From: Candidatus Bathyarchaeota archaeon
GTDB taxonomy: Archaea > Thermoproteota > Bathyarchaeia > Bathyarchaeales > Bathycorpusculaceae
Direction of reading: 5' to 3'
Assembly (NCBI GenBank): GCA_030673805.1
Contig: DAOVIH010000016.1
Location: forward strand, 1 to 18,026
Length of the DNA: 18,026 nt
The notes under the pieces were generated by a model. That model was not told where the DNA came from, did not search any database, and saw only the letters and a list, made by a program, of their open reading frames with translations. The position numbers and the translations under genes are program-made. This document shows, piece by piece, positions 7,533 to 14,770 of the stretch (position 1 is the first letter of the stretch; every line of letters begins with the position of its first letter).

Positions 7533-7973
7533 ATGGCGGCTAAGGGAAAACAACGGGCACTCATTGCCAAAGGAATGCTCTCACACGGGCATAAAGTCTC
7601 AAGAGGGCTTCAGCCCAGTTCTGTTTTGAAGTGTGCTGATAATACAGGGGCTAGGGAACTTCGAATGATCCAAGCCATAGGTTACAAGGGGCGACTAGGT
7701 CGTCACCCTTCAGCTGCCGTTGGTGACAAAATAACCGTGTCAGTTAGACGCGGAACGCCAGAGATGAGAAAGAAAATGTTCCAAGCAGTTATCGTACGGC
7801 AGAGAAAACCTTACAGACGAGCTGATGGTGTCTGGGTACAATTCGAAGATAATGCGGCTGTAATACTTACGCCTGATGGTGAGATCAAGGGCTCAGAAAT
7901 CCGAGGTCCAGTAGCAAGAGAAGCTTCTGAACGATGGCCTAGAATAGCAAGCGCAGCTAGCATAATAATATAG
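7533..7973 (+). CDS. rpl14: Large ribosomal subunit protein uL14
   Basis: uL14 is a beta-barrel protein at the subunit interface, near the factor-binding site and bridge B8. The product (146 residues) shows the core motif LKCADNTGARELRMIQAIGY, then AVGDKITVSVRRGTPEM and the C-terminal GSEIRGPVAREASERWPRIA. The N-terminus is about ten residues longer than most archaeal L14 proteins; a GAGGAAG motif about 8 bases before the ATG supports this start, though the internal ATG near 7575 cannot be ruled out. One base separates it from S17 and ten from L24, so it is well inside the operon. Confidence 0.96.
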   Translation: MAAKGKQRALIAKGMLSHGHKVSRGLQPSSVLKCADNTGARELRMIQAIGYKGRLGRHPSAAVGDKITVSVRRGTPEMRKKMFQAVIVRQRKPYRRADGVWVQFEDNAAVILTPDGEIKGSEIRGPVAREASERWPRIASAASIII

Positions 7974-7983
7974 GTGAAAACAA

Positions 7984-8622
7984 ATGCAAGTTACAAAACC
8001 CGTGAAGAAACCGCGAAAACAACGAAAAAGGCTCTTTACCGCTCCTTCTCATATCCGCTATAAACTAATGGTTGCCCCTCTTTCCCCCGAACTAGTTGCT
8101 TCAAAAGGCGCAAAAAGACTTCCGGTTAGAAAAGGTGACACAGTTAGAGTATTACGGGGCGATCGCAAAGGATTCGAAGGCAAAATTTCTCGTATAGACA
8201 GGAAGAACTACCGGATTTACATCGAAGGTTTAACCCGTGAAAAGGTTGACGGAACCGCCATTTTCATCCCAGTGAGTCCCTCCAAGGTCATGATACGATC
8301 CTTGAACCTAGGAGATAAATGGCGAAAGAAAATCATAGAACGGAAAAAGAAATCATTAGAAAAAACTGAGAAGGTTACCAAGAAACCTGTAAGAGATCGA
8401 TCGTTGATCGAGGAACCCTCTGACACAAAGGATTTAACAGAAACTAAAACCCCAAAGAAAAAATCAAAAACTAAAAAAACAGAGAAACCAAAGGCGACTC
8501 AAAAGAAAAAAGAGGCAAAACCAATGAAAGAAAAAAAGAAAACTAAAAAGAAGCAACAAACAAAAGCGAAATCTCCCAATGCAGCCTCTGAAAAGACTTC
8601 AAAAACTGATGGAGGTCCCTGA
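7984..8622 (+). CDS. rpl24: Large ribosomal subunit protein uL24 with long Lys-rich tail
   Basis: uL24 starts 50S assembly and sits near the tunnel exit. The family core covers residues 1-115, with SHIRYKLMVAPLSPEL and the KOW segment VRKGDTVRVLRGDRKGFEGK (48-67), then the C-terminal archaeal motif EGLTREKVDGTAIFIPV. Archaeal homologues usually end near residue 120-130. Here a low-complexity tail continues to residue 212, made mostly of Lys, Thr, Glu and Ser in repeats such as KKKSKTKKTEKPK. It resembles the basic tails of some archaeal and eukaryotic ribosomal proteins. The frame is intact and its end carries the GGAGGT ribosome-binding site for S4e. Confidence 0.95.
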   Translation: MQVTKPVKKPRKQRKRLFTAPSHIRYKLMVAPLSPELVASKGAKRLPVRKGDTVRVLRGDRKGFEGKISRIDRKNYRIYIEGLTREKVDGTAIFIPVSPSKVMIRSLNLGDKWRKKIIERKKKSLEKTEKVTKKPVRDRSLIEEPSDTKDLTETKTPKKKSKTKKTEKPKATQKKKEAKPMKEKKKTKKKQQTKAKSPNAASEKTSKTDGGP

Positions 8623-8624
8623 GT

Positions 8625-9392
8625 TTGGGCACAAAAGGAAAGAAGGGAAGGTTAAAGCGTAAACCTGCCCCTAGATTTTGGCCGATTCATAGAAAAGAGT
8701 TTGTATGGGCTGTAAGACCCTCACCAGGTCCCCATTCCCTTGAGCATTGTGTGCCTCTCTCAATAATTCTTCGTGATTATCTCAAGGTGGTACAGACCAG
8801 AAAAGAAGCCAAAATGGTGGTATCCCAGGGGAAAATCAGCGTTGACGGAAAAGTCAGACGAAAAGATGATTTCCCTGTTGGTTTAATGGATGTTCTCTCA
8901 ATAGGGGATTTGAAGAAATACTTCCGCGTAGTATCTTCTCACAAGGGGTTGTTCCTTCAACTCATCAAAGAAAAAGAAGCAAGTTTCAAGCTTTGTAGAG
9001 TAGAAGACACGGTCACCGTCAAGAACGGAAATGTACAGGTTAATTTTCACGATGGAACGAATATTTTTTTGAGAGCAGATGACCCAAAAAGTCACCCAGA
9101 GAGCATCTATGAGACTTTCGATGTTTTAAAGCTGAGTCTTCCCAAGAAAGAAGTAGTTAAACGCATAAAACTCAAAGAGGGCAACTACGCTGTAATAACT
9201 GGTGGAAAAAACATGGGAAAACATGGTAGAATAATCGAAATTGAGAAAACTGCGGCTAAAAAGCGCAAAAACGCACTTGTAGTAGTTGAAGACGAAAAAG
9301 GCGGCAAGTACCAAACGATCTTGGATTATGTTTTCTCAGTGGGAGCCACTCAACCCCTAATACAATTACAGGAGGAGGATTTAGCTGTCTGA
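8625..9392 (+). CDS. rps4e: Small ribosomal subunit protein eS4
   Basis: eS4 is an archaeal/eukaryotic 30S protein. The 255 residues begin with GTKGKKGRLKRKPAPRFWPI, a family signature after the initiator. An S4-type RNA-binding domain follows (PLSIILRDYLKVVQTRKEAK, then GKISVDGKVRRKDDFPVGLM) and a C-terminal KOW segment (YAVITGGKNMGKHGRIIEIE). The start codon is TTG at 8625, chosen because GGAGGT at 8611-8616 lies 8 bases upstream and the resulting N-terminus matches the family. It begins 2 bases after the L24 stop. Its last codons include GGAGGAGG, which appears to serve as ribosome-binding site for L5. Confidence 0.96.
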   Translation: MGTKGKKGRLKRKPAPRFWPIHRKEFVWAVRPSPGPHSLEHCVPLSIILRDYLKVVQTRKEAKMVVSQGKISVDGKVRRKDDFPVGLMDVLSIGDLKKYFRVVSSHKGLFLQLIKEKEASFKLCRVEDTVTVKNGNVQVNFHDGTNIFLRADDPKSHPESIYETFDVLKLSLPKKEVVKRIKLKEGNYAVITGGKNMGKHGRIIEIEKTAAKKRKNALVVVEDEKGGKYQTILDYVFSVGATQPLIQLQEEDLAV

Positions 9393-9939
9393 GGATGAGA
9401 TGCTTAAGAGATGGGAAGAACAGTCTATGCTTAAACCTAGAATCGTCAAAGTTGTCGTTAACATCAGCGTTGGGAAATCTGGAGACCACTTAGAAAACGC
9501 TTATAACGTATTAAAGGATCTAACAAACCAGCGTCCAATCAAGAAGGAAGCTAAAAAAACCATTAGAGACTTTGGCATAAGAAAAGGTGAACCAATCGCT
9601 TGTATAGTGACTCTTAGAAAGGAAAAAGCTACAGAATTCCTGAAAAAAGTTCTACCTGTAGTTGAAAACAAGATCTCAGCCGCATCTTTTGATATGCACG
9701 GCAACTTCGCATTTGGCATAAAAGAGCACATTGAGATCGCTGGGGTAAAATATGATCCAGACGTGGGAATCTTCGGTATGGATATTTGTGTATCCCTTGG
9801 GCGTCTAGGCTATCGGGTTAGGAAGCGCAGGAACCGGAAAGCGAAAATTGGTACCAAACATGTTCTTACTCCCGAAGAAGCAATGAAGTTTACAGAGAAA
9901 GTTCTAGAAGTTGAAATTGTAAAGAACGGGCGAAAATAA
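9385..9939 (+). CDS. rpl5: Large ribosomal subunit protein uL5 (possible CTG start)
   Basis: uL5 binds 5S rRNA and contacts the P-site tRNA. The product contains KPRIVKVVVNISVGKSGD, then KKTIRDFGIRKGEPIACIVT and MHGNFAFGIKEHIEI, all typical of archaeal L5. The first ATG is at 9400 (179 residues). However, the frame is open back to a CTG at 9385, where translation would give SEDEMLKRWEEQSM after the initiator, resembling the usual archaeal SEEE...W N-terminus. GGAGGAGG at 9371-9378 lies 6 bases before this CTG but 21 before the ATG. A weaker GAGG at 9391-9394 lies 5 bases before the ATG. I list the CTG start as likely but unproven; a conservative call would be 9400. It overlaps the S4e stop if CTG is used. 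Confidence 0.93.
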   Translation: MSEDEMLKRWEEQSMLKPRIVKVVVNISVGKSGDHLENAYNVLKDLTNQRPIKKEAKKTIRDFGIRKGEPIACIVTLRKEKATEFLKKVLPVVENKISAASFDMHGNFAFGIKEHIEIAGVKYDPDVGIFGMDICVSLGRLGYRVRKRRNRKAKIGTKHVLTPEEAMKFTEKVLEVEIVKNGRK

Positions 9940-9940
9940 T

Positions 9941-10105
9941 ATGGCTAAACAGAAGTTGAAAAAAGAGAGAAAGTATGGAAAGGGCGCAAGACCTTGTATT
10001 AGGTGTGGATCTTATGGATCTGTTATTCGACGTTACAATTTAAATATCTGTAGACACTGTTTTAGAGAAACCGCAGTTAGACTTGGGTTTAAAAAGTATG
10101 AATGA
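9941..10105 (+). CDS. rps14: Small ribosomal subunit protein uS14, zinc-binding type
   Basis: This short gene encodes 54 residues, the normal size for the archaeal zinc form of S14. It reads MAKQKLKKERKYGKGARPC at the start, then IRCGSYGSVIRRYNLNICRH and CFRETAVRLGFKKYE. The two pairs CIRC and CRHC bind one zinc ion. The protein binds the 16S rRNA 3' domain in the 30S head. It starts one base after the L5 stop, and its TGA overlaps the S8 ATG (ATGA). Its position between L5 and S8 is the conserved archaeal and bacterial order. Confidence 0.96.
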   Translation: MAKQKLKKERKYGKGARPCIRCGSYGSVIRRYNLNICRHCFRETAVRLGFKKYE

Positions 10106-10500
10106 TGGGGAAAACCATGGACACGTTGAGTAATGGCTTGGTAACAGTCATAAATAACGAAATGCGCAACAAACGCGAATGTGTAATCAGCCCAGCTTCA
10201 AAACTTTTGGGCAAAGTTCTAAGAATAATGCAGCTGAACGGTTTCATCGGAGAGTTTGAATTTATTGATGATGGCCGAGCTGGGAAATTCAAGGTTCAGC
10301 TTTTAGGAAGGATAAACAAGTGTGGTTCCATCAGACCCCGATTCGCCGTCAAAGTAGGCGGATATGAAAACTGGGAAAAGACCTTTTTGCCTTCAAGAGA
10401 GATAGGGCTTCTTGTAGTCTCAACTTCGAGAGGGGTATTGTCCCACAGAGAAGCCGAAGAAAAGAACGCAGGGGGCAAATTGTTAGCCTTCGTTTACTAG
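10102..10500 (+). CDS. rps8: Small ribosomal subunit protein uS8
   Basis: uS8 binds the central domain of 16S rRNA and is a key platform assembly protein; bacterial S8 also represses the spc operon. The product has DTLSNGLVTVINNEMRNKRE at the N-terminus, then ASKLLGKVLRIMQLNGFIGE and the C-terminal LPSREIGLLVVSTSRGVLSH with AGGKLLAFVY, all typical. The ATG at 10102 overlaps the S14 stop by four bases and gives 132 residues. Alternatively, ATG 10117 with GGGG 6 bases upstream gives 127 residues. Family members usually have about four residues before the D.L.N.L motif, so neither can be excluded. The stop lies 13 bases before the L6 ATG. Confidence 0.96.
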   Translation: MMGKTMDTLSNGLVTVINNEMRNKRECVISPASKLLGKVLRIMQLNGFIGEFEFIDDGRAGKFKVQLLGRINKCGSIRPRFAVKVGGYENWEKTFLPSREIGLLVVSTSRGVLSHREAEEKNAGGKLLAFVY

Positions 10501-10513
10501 TAAGGTGTTCATT

Positions 10514-11059
10514 ATGAGGATTCCAGAAATCACAAAAACTCTTCAAATTCCCGAAGACGTAAAAGTGAAGATTGAAAGAAGAAACGTAACAGTGGAAGGT
10601 GAGAAGGGAACTTTAACCCGCGATTTCTCCTTCGCTCCAATATTCATCAAAACTGATGGAAACTTGATCCGAGTTTGGGCTGAATGGCCACGAAAAAAAG
10701 AAATCTCTCTGGTGGGTACAATCTATTCTCACATTCAGAACATGATTAAAGGCGCTAGAAAAGGCTTTTCTTACAAACTAAAGATTGTCTTCTCCCACTT
10801 TCCTGTCTCAGTGAAAGTTCAGGGTAAAACTGTTCTAATAGAAAACTTCACTGGTGAAAGAAGCGCACGAAAGGCAAAGATCTTGGGTGAGGTTCAAGTC
10901 AAAGTTCAAAGTGATGACGTAATCGTTCAAGGAATTAATCTTGAAGACGTAAGTCAAACCGCTGCGAATATTGAACAAGCTACGAAGATAAGGAAAAAAG
11001 ATCCTCGTGTATTCTTAGATGGCATTTACGTGTTTGAAAAAAACGAGGGAATGAACTGA
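10514..11059 (+). CDS. rpl6: Large ribosomal subunit protein uL6
   Basis: uL6 lies near the GTPase-factor binding site of the 50S subunit. The 181-residue product has two repeated L6 domains: the first with IPEDVKVKIERRNVTVEGEK and GTLTRDF, the second with FPVSVKVQGKTVLIENFTGE, RSARKAKI and a C-terminal DPRVFLDGIYVFEK. I select the ATG at 10514, which has AGGTG 6 bases upstream; an in-frame GTG at 10505 lies within that ribosome-binding site and would only add MFI. The TGA overlaps the L32e ATG by one base. Confidence 0.96.
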   Translation: MRIPEITKTLQIPEDVKVKIERRNVTVEGEKGTLTRDFSFAPIFIKTDGNLIRVWAEWPRKKEISLVGTIYSHIQNMIKGARKGFSYKLKIVFSHFPVSVKVQGKTVLIENFTGERSARKAKILGEVQVKVQSDDVIVQGINLEDVSQTAANIEQATKIRKKDPRVFLDGIYVFEKNEGMN

Positions 11060-11580
11060 TGGTGGAGAGAAAGAACCCTTCGTTACAAAACGCACTAAAA
11101 TCCAGGAAACGTGCCAAAAGGAAGAAACCAGACTTTGTTAGACATGAAAGCTGGCGTTTCGTTAGGTTGAAAGAGAACTGGCGGAGACCTCGGGGCTTAG
11201 ACAATAAGATGCGAAGGAAAATCAAGGGTTGGCCCCCAACCGTCAGTGCAGGCTATAAAGGCCCGAAAGTTTCTTGTGGACTTCACCCCTCAGGCTATCG
11301 CGAGGTTCTAGTGCACAATCCTGGAGAATTAGCGGCAATAGATCCGAAAACACAGGCTGCCAGGGTCGCTCACACCGTCGGCAAAAGAAAACGGTTGAAA
11401 ATCATAGCTAAGGCTATAGAAATGAAGATAGTTGTTTTGAATTTTAAAGAGCCTTCTGTCCCGACTATTGACGAAGAAGCTGAGCCTTCACCAGAAGCAA
11501 CAACTGTTGAAGAGAAAGAAAAACCAAGCAACAAGAAACAAGGAACTGAAAGCAAAGAGGAGACAAAACTCAATGACTAA
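11059..11580 (+). CDS. rpl32e: Large ribosomal subunit protein eL32 with acidic tail
   Basis: eL32 is an archaeal/eukaryotic 50S protein. The core (residues 1-130) shows KKPDFVRHESWRFVRLKENW, RRPRGLDNKMRRKIKGWPPT and SAGYKGPKVSCGLHPSGYRE. From residue 131 a tail of about 43 residues, rich in Glu, Pro, Thr and Lys, extends beyond the usual archaeal length. The start ATG overlaps the L6 stop (TGATG). Its last eight bases overlap the L19e start, and its tail codons supply GAGGAG, the likely ribosome-binding site for L19e. The gene order L6-L32e-L19e-L18 is standard in archaea. Confidence 0.96.
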   Translation: MVERKNPSLQNALKSRKRAKRKKPDFVRHESWRFVRLKENWRRPRGLDNKMRRKIKGWPPTVSAGYKGPKVSCGLHPSGYREVLVHNPGELAAIDPKTQAARVAHTVGKRKRLKIIAKAIEMKIVVLNFKEPSVPTIDEEAEPSPEATTVEEKEKPSNKKQGTESKEETKLND

Positions 11581-12028
11581 CCTTAGTAGTCAAAGACGCT
11601 TGGGAGCGAAGGTGCTAAAAGTAGGGCGAAATCGAGTTTGGATTGACCCTGAAAGAATCACTGATGTAGAAATAGCAATTACGCGTGACGAAATTAGAAA
11701 ACTGATACACGAGAAAGCCATCCAATCCCGGCCGGAAAAAGGGATTAGCCGCGGCAGAGCAAAAGCTATCCAAGAAAAGAAACGGAAGGGTCGTCGTAAA
11801 GGTCCGGGTAGTAGAACTGGGGCTGCTCACGCAAGAATCTCTAAAAAAGCGGCTTGGATGAGCAAAATCAGATCTATGAGGAAAAGACTCCGAGAATTAA
11901 AAGCAAGAAGAACAATAACTGAAAATACGTACAGAAAACTGTATATGATCGCTGGTAGCGGAAGATTCGCGTCAATTGCAGAATTAGAGCGCTACTTGAG
12001 AATCAATGATCTATGGAGGAAGCGCTGA
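11573..12028 (+). CDS. rpl19e: Large ribosomal subunit protein eL19
   Basis: eL19 is an archaeal/eukaryotic 50S protein with a long helical C-terminus that reaches across to the small subunit. The product of 151 residues begins MTNLSSQRRLGAKVLKVGRN, followed by VWIDPERITDVEIAITRDEI, then the basic KRKGRRKGPGSRTGAA and the helix IRSMRKRLRELKARRTI. The frame is open further upstream (to 11468), but that part lies inside the L32e tail in another frame, so ATG 11573 is the start. GAGGAG about 10 bases upstream supports it. It overlaps L32e by eight bases and L18 by one base. Confidence 0.96.
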   Translation: MTNLSSQRRLGAKVLKVGRNRVWIDPERITDVEIAITRDEIRKLIHEKAIQSRPEKGISRGRAKAIQEKKRKGRRKGPGSRTGAAHARISKKAAWMSKIRSMRKRLRELKARRTITENTYRKLYMIAGSGRFASIAELERYLRINDLWRKR

Positions 12029-12633
12029 TGGCAAGAGGCCCTCGTTACTGTGTCCATACACGTAGAAGAAGAGAGGGAAAAACCGACTACAAGGCAAGAA
12101 AAATTCTAGCCCTTTCTAGAAAACCACGTCTTGTAGCTCGAAACACACTCAAACACGTTATCGCACAAATAATCGTCGCTAAACCTCACGGAGACGAAGT
12201 CTTAGCTTCAGCTCATAGCAACGAACTGAAGAAAAAATATGGTTGGAAAGCCTATGCTGGGAATGTTCCATCCGCCTACCTCACTGGTCTCCTTTGCGGC
12301 TTAAGAGCGAAGGTTGCAGGAGTAAACGAGTGCATTCTGGATATAGGATTGGTTTCTCCAACAAAAGGCCGAAAAGTGTTTGCTACCCTAAAAGGGGTGG
12401 TAGATGCCGGCATAAAAGCTAACTACAGTGAAGAAAAAATAGTCGAAGAGCGAATAAAAGGCAAACATATAGCTGAATACGCTATAAACTTGGAAGTTGG
12501 CTCTGAAAGTTACGTTTCCAAATTCTCGAAATATCTGGAGAAAGGAATGTCCCCAGAAAAACTTCCAGAACACTTCACAGAAGTGAAAACTGATATTGTT
12601 AACGCATTTAAAACCGGTGGTAAGAAAGCATGA
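12028..12633 (+). CDS. rpl18: Large ribosomal subunit protein uL18
   Basis: uL18 binds 5S rRNA in the central protuberance with uL5. The 201-residue product shows the archaeal N-terminus MARGPRYCVHTRRRREGKTD, then YKARKILALSRKPRLV, and the conserved NVPSAYLTGLLCGLRA and ILDIGLVSPTKGRKVFATLK. The ATG at 12028, in TGATG overlapping the L19e stop, has GGAGG at 12015-12019, 8 bases upstream; an in-frame ATG at 12013 overlaps that site and is rejected. Its TGA overlaps the S5 ATG by four bases. Confidence 0.96.
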   Translation: MARGPRYCVHTRRRREGKTDYKARKILALSRKPRLVARNTLKHVIAQIIVAKPHGDEVLASAHSNELKKKYGWKAYAGNVPSAYLTGLLCGLRAKVAGVNECILDIGLVSPTKGRKVFATLKGVVDAGIKANYSEEKIVEERIKGKHIAEYAINLEVGSESYVSKFSKYLEKGMSPEKLPEHFTEVKTDIVNAFKTGGKKA

Positions 12634-13283
12634 GACGTAGACAAAGACGCAGAGAGCGCGAAGCACCAAACTTGGATGAATGGATACCCCGAACTCGTTT
12701 GGGAAAGATGGTAAAGGAAGGTGAGGTCACCTCAATTGACGAAGTCTTTGTGAGTGGTTTGAGGATCTCAGAATCCGAGATAGTGGACACCCTACTTCCG
12801 AATCTCCAAGAAGAAGTAATAGACATAAACTTAGTTCAGAAACAAACCGATGCGGGAGAAAAATCGAGATTCAAAGCAATTGTCGCTGTTGGAAACAGAG
12901 ATGGTTATATCGGCTTAGGATCTGGAAAGGCTCGCATGGTTAGGGCAGCAATAGAAAAAGCTTCTACAAACGCACGCTTAAATGTGGTTCCTGTCAAACG
13001 AGGCTGTGGAAGTTGGCAATGTGGATGTGGCAAAAACCACTCAGTGCCTTTCCAGGTCGAAGGAAGAACTGGGGGTGTAAGAGTGGTGATTATTCCCGGA
13101 CCAAGAGGCCTAGGTCCTGTTGCCAGCGAAGTTGCGAAAACAATTCTGGGTCTTGCTGGTGTAAAGGATCTTTGGACACGGAGTTATGGCTCTACAAGAA
13201 CTGTTCCCTCTTTTGCCTACGCGGTTTTTGATGCGCTAAAGAAAACCTATGAACTAATAACTCCAACAGATTGGGTGAAATAG
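12630..13283 (+). CDS. rps5: Small ribosomal subunit protein uS5
   Basis: uS5 lies near the mRNA entry and affects decoding accuracy. The archaeal-type product has 217 residues: a basic start MRRRQRRREREAPNLDEWIP, RTRLGKMVKEGEVTSI, the double-stranded RNA-binding-like domain FKAIVAVGNRDGYIGLGSGK, and the cysteine-containing RGCGSWQCGCGKNHSVPF typical of archaea. The C-terminal domain has VRVVIIPGPRGLGPVASEVA and DLWTRSYGSTRTVPSFAYAV. It overlaps L18 (ATGA), with GGTGG 9 bases before the ATG. It is followed immediately by L30. Confidence 0.97.
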   Translation: MRRRQRRREREAPNLDEWIPRTRLGKMVKEGEVTSIDEVFVSGLRISESEIVDTLLPNLQEEVIDINLVQKQTDAGEKSRFKAIVAVGNRDGYIGLGSGKARMVRAAIEKASTNARLNVVPVKRGCGSWQCGCGKNHSVPFQVEGRTGGVRVVIIPGPRGLGPVASEVAKTILGLAGVKDLWTRSYGSTRTVPSFAYAVFDALKKTYELITPTDWVK

Positions 13284-13769
13284 TTGGTTGAGAAGAAAGA
13301 TAAGCGAAAATGCATAGCAGCAGTCAAAGTTAGGGGGTCAATCAGCGCACAACGAGAAGCCAAAGAAACCCTCAAGATGCTCCATTTGAACAAGAAGAAC
13401 AATACGGTGCTGATTGATAACCGTCCGTCTTTCCTAGGTATGCTGCAAAGAGTTCAGAGCTATGCTACTTGGGGCGAACCATCAAAAGAAATTTTGAGCC
13501 TGCTTATTAAGAAACGTGGAAAGCTCGGTGGCAAGAAAATAACCGATGAATACGCTCAAAAAGTCGGCTATGAATCACTGGAAAAACTTGCCGAGGCTAT
13601 TTTCGATTGCAAAATAGAGCACTGGAACCTGCCAAATATTCAACCCGTTTTCAAACTACCTCCGCCAACCAAAGGTTTTAAAGGAAAAATCAAGAGAAGC
13701 TTTCGAGCAGGTGGCGAAGCAGGCTATCGAGGAGAAAAAATCAACGAACTTCTTAAACGAATGATCTAA
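13284..13769 (+). CDS. rpl30: Large ribosomal subunit protein uL30
   Basis: uL30 is a 50S protein; archaeal and eukaryotic forms are longer than bacterial ones, and the 161 residues here are normal. The N-terminal ferredoxin-like part reads CIAAVKVRGSISAQREAKET, LKMLHLNKKNNTVLIDN, followed by FLGMLQRVQSYATWGE and LIKKRGKLGGKKITDEYAQK. The C-terminus FKLPPPTKGFKGKIKRSFRA is typical of archaeal L30. The start is TTG, immediately after the S5 stop, giving VEKKDKRK. A gap of about 100 bases follows, the longest inside the ribosomal series, before the Hsp20-like gene. Confidence 0.95.
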   Translation: MVEKKDKRKCIAAVKVRGSISAQREAKETLKMLHLNKKNNTVLIDNRPSFLGMLQRVQSYATWGEPSKEILSLLIKKRGKLGGKKITDEYAQKVGYESLEKLAEAIFDCKIEHWNLPNIQPVFKLPPPTKGFKGKIKRSFRAGGEAGYRGEKINELLKRMI

Positions 13770-13818
13770 GAGTTGTTGTTGCTCGGTCAACCACTCATTT
13801 TTCCTTGATCTGCGATAC

Positions 13819-13827
13819 ATTTTAATG
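13819..13827 (+). promoter_or_regulatory. Weak candidate internal promoter for the Hsp20-like gene
   Basis: A TATA-like cattttaat lies about 40 bases before the TTG start, in the longest gap within the ribosomal series (13770-13865). This would allow separate stress control of the chaperone and of L15-secY. The match is modest and unsupported by anything else. Confidence 0.25.
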
Positions 13828-13865
13828 TTACCGTTTGGAATGCCATTGTATTCGGTGGAAACGAT

Positions 13866-14291
13866 TTGAGTACTAAGTGGCGGAGAAACAAGAAGCGTCC
13901 CAAGGGGGAAGACAATCTGGGTTTCAACAAAGACGAAGACAAAGATCAATATGGGTTTCAGGGGATTAAGACTTTAAGGACTTCAAGAAACATTTATCCC
14001 CAGAAATACTGGCTTCATTACAACAGCGAACGACAAAAAGGAAAAGACCCCAAGCCTCTAGTTGACGTTTTCCAAGAAAAAGAGTGGATCACTATAATAG
14101 CTGAAATTGCAGGCTTCAACAAGGAAACTCTCAAAATAGCTGTGAGCGACCAGAAGCTAACACTATCCGCCAAAGGCACGGATCGTAGATACTACAAACG
14201 TTTAAATCTTCCGAAAGCCGTCAATCCAAACATCGTACGAACCACATTTAAAAATGGTGTTCTAGAAATCAAAATTAAAAAAGAATGTTAA
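13866..14291 (+). CDS. Hsp20/alpha-crystallin-like small heat-shock protein
   Basis: The 141-residue product appears to be a small heat-shock protein or p23/GvpH-type relative. Residues about 62-141 match the alpha-crystallin pattern: PLVDVFQEKEWITIIAEIAG, then FNKETLKIAVSDQKLTLSAK, YYKRLNLPKAVNPNIVRTTF and the final strand KNGVLEIKIKK, which includes IKI. The first 60 residues are charged, low in complexity and unlike known N-terminal arms (KWRRNKKRPKGEDNLGFNKD). It starts with TTG at 13866, with GGTGG 6 bases upstream. Small Hsp20 proteins hold unfolded proteins; a role in ribosome assembly or nascent-chain holding is only inference from its location. It lies between L30 and L15, normally adjacent in archaeal spc operons. 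The gap before it could hold its own promoter. Confidence 0.8.
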   Translation: MSTKWRRNKKRPKGEDNLGFNKDEDKDQYGFQGIKTLRTSRNIYPQKYWLHYNSERQKGKDPKPLVDVFQEKEWITIIAEIAGFNKETLKIAVSDQKLTLSAKGTDRRYYKRLNLPKAVNPNIVRTTFKNGVLEIKIKKEC

Positions 14292-14319
14292 AGAAGAAAA
14301 CAAACAAGCTGATCAAAAG

Positions 14320-14760
14320 ATGCCCACCACACTACGAAAAATTAGAAAAATGCGCGGATCAAGAACCATGGGCTGGGGTAGGGTAGGTCAGCACAGAGCT
14401 AGAGGAAAAAAAGGACACCGCAAAGCTGGACGACATAAGGCCGGGTGGAGTTGGGTGGTCAAATATGAACCTAACTATTATGGCAAGAAGGGGTTCACTT
14501 CGCCAAAGAGTCTAAGACGTGAGGGAAACATAATAAACCTGGCAGAACTAGAAGAGATTTCCGGAAGACTCCAAGTTGAGAATAAAAACGGCAAACCCTT
14601 CATAGACTTAACGACTATGGGATACTCAAAGCTTCTAGGCTCAGGCAAGATTTCCGCATCTTTAGTTGTTAGGGTGTCTTCTTGCTCAAAGGTGGCGGAT
14701 GAAAAAGTTAAGAAGGCAGGTGGGCAGGTCATTACTTTATCTCAGGAACCTGGAGAGTAA
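14320..14760 (+). CDS. rpl15: Large ribosomal subunit protein uL15
   Basis: uL15 is a late-assembly 50S protein with a basic N-terminal extension reaching into 23S rRNA. The product of 146 residues begins MPTTLRKIRKMRGSRTMGWG, then RVGQHRARGKKGHRKAGRHK, and continues with YYGKKGFTSPKSLRREGNII and SGKISASLVVRVSSCSKVAD. This matches archaeal L15 in motif and length. It begins 28 bases after the Hsp20-like gene and ends 10 before secY, the conserved L15-secY pair of archaea and bacteria. No strong ribosome-binding site is visible before its ATG. Confidence 0.96.
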   Translation: MPTTLRKIRKMRGSRTMGWGRVGQHRARGKKGHRKAGRHKAGWSWVVKYEPNYYGKKGFTSPKSLRREGNIINLAELEEISGRLQVENKNGKPFIDLTTMGYSKLLGSGKISASLVVRVSSCSKVADEKVKKAGGQVITLSQEPGE

Positions 14761-14770
14761 CGTTTAGTTC

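Noticed and set aside
11468..11572. An upstream extension of the L19e frame
   Set aside because: The added 35 residues lie within the L32e tail in another frame, and the family N-terminus begins at the ATG at 11573.
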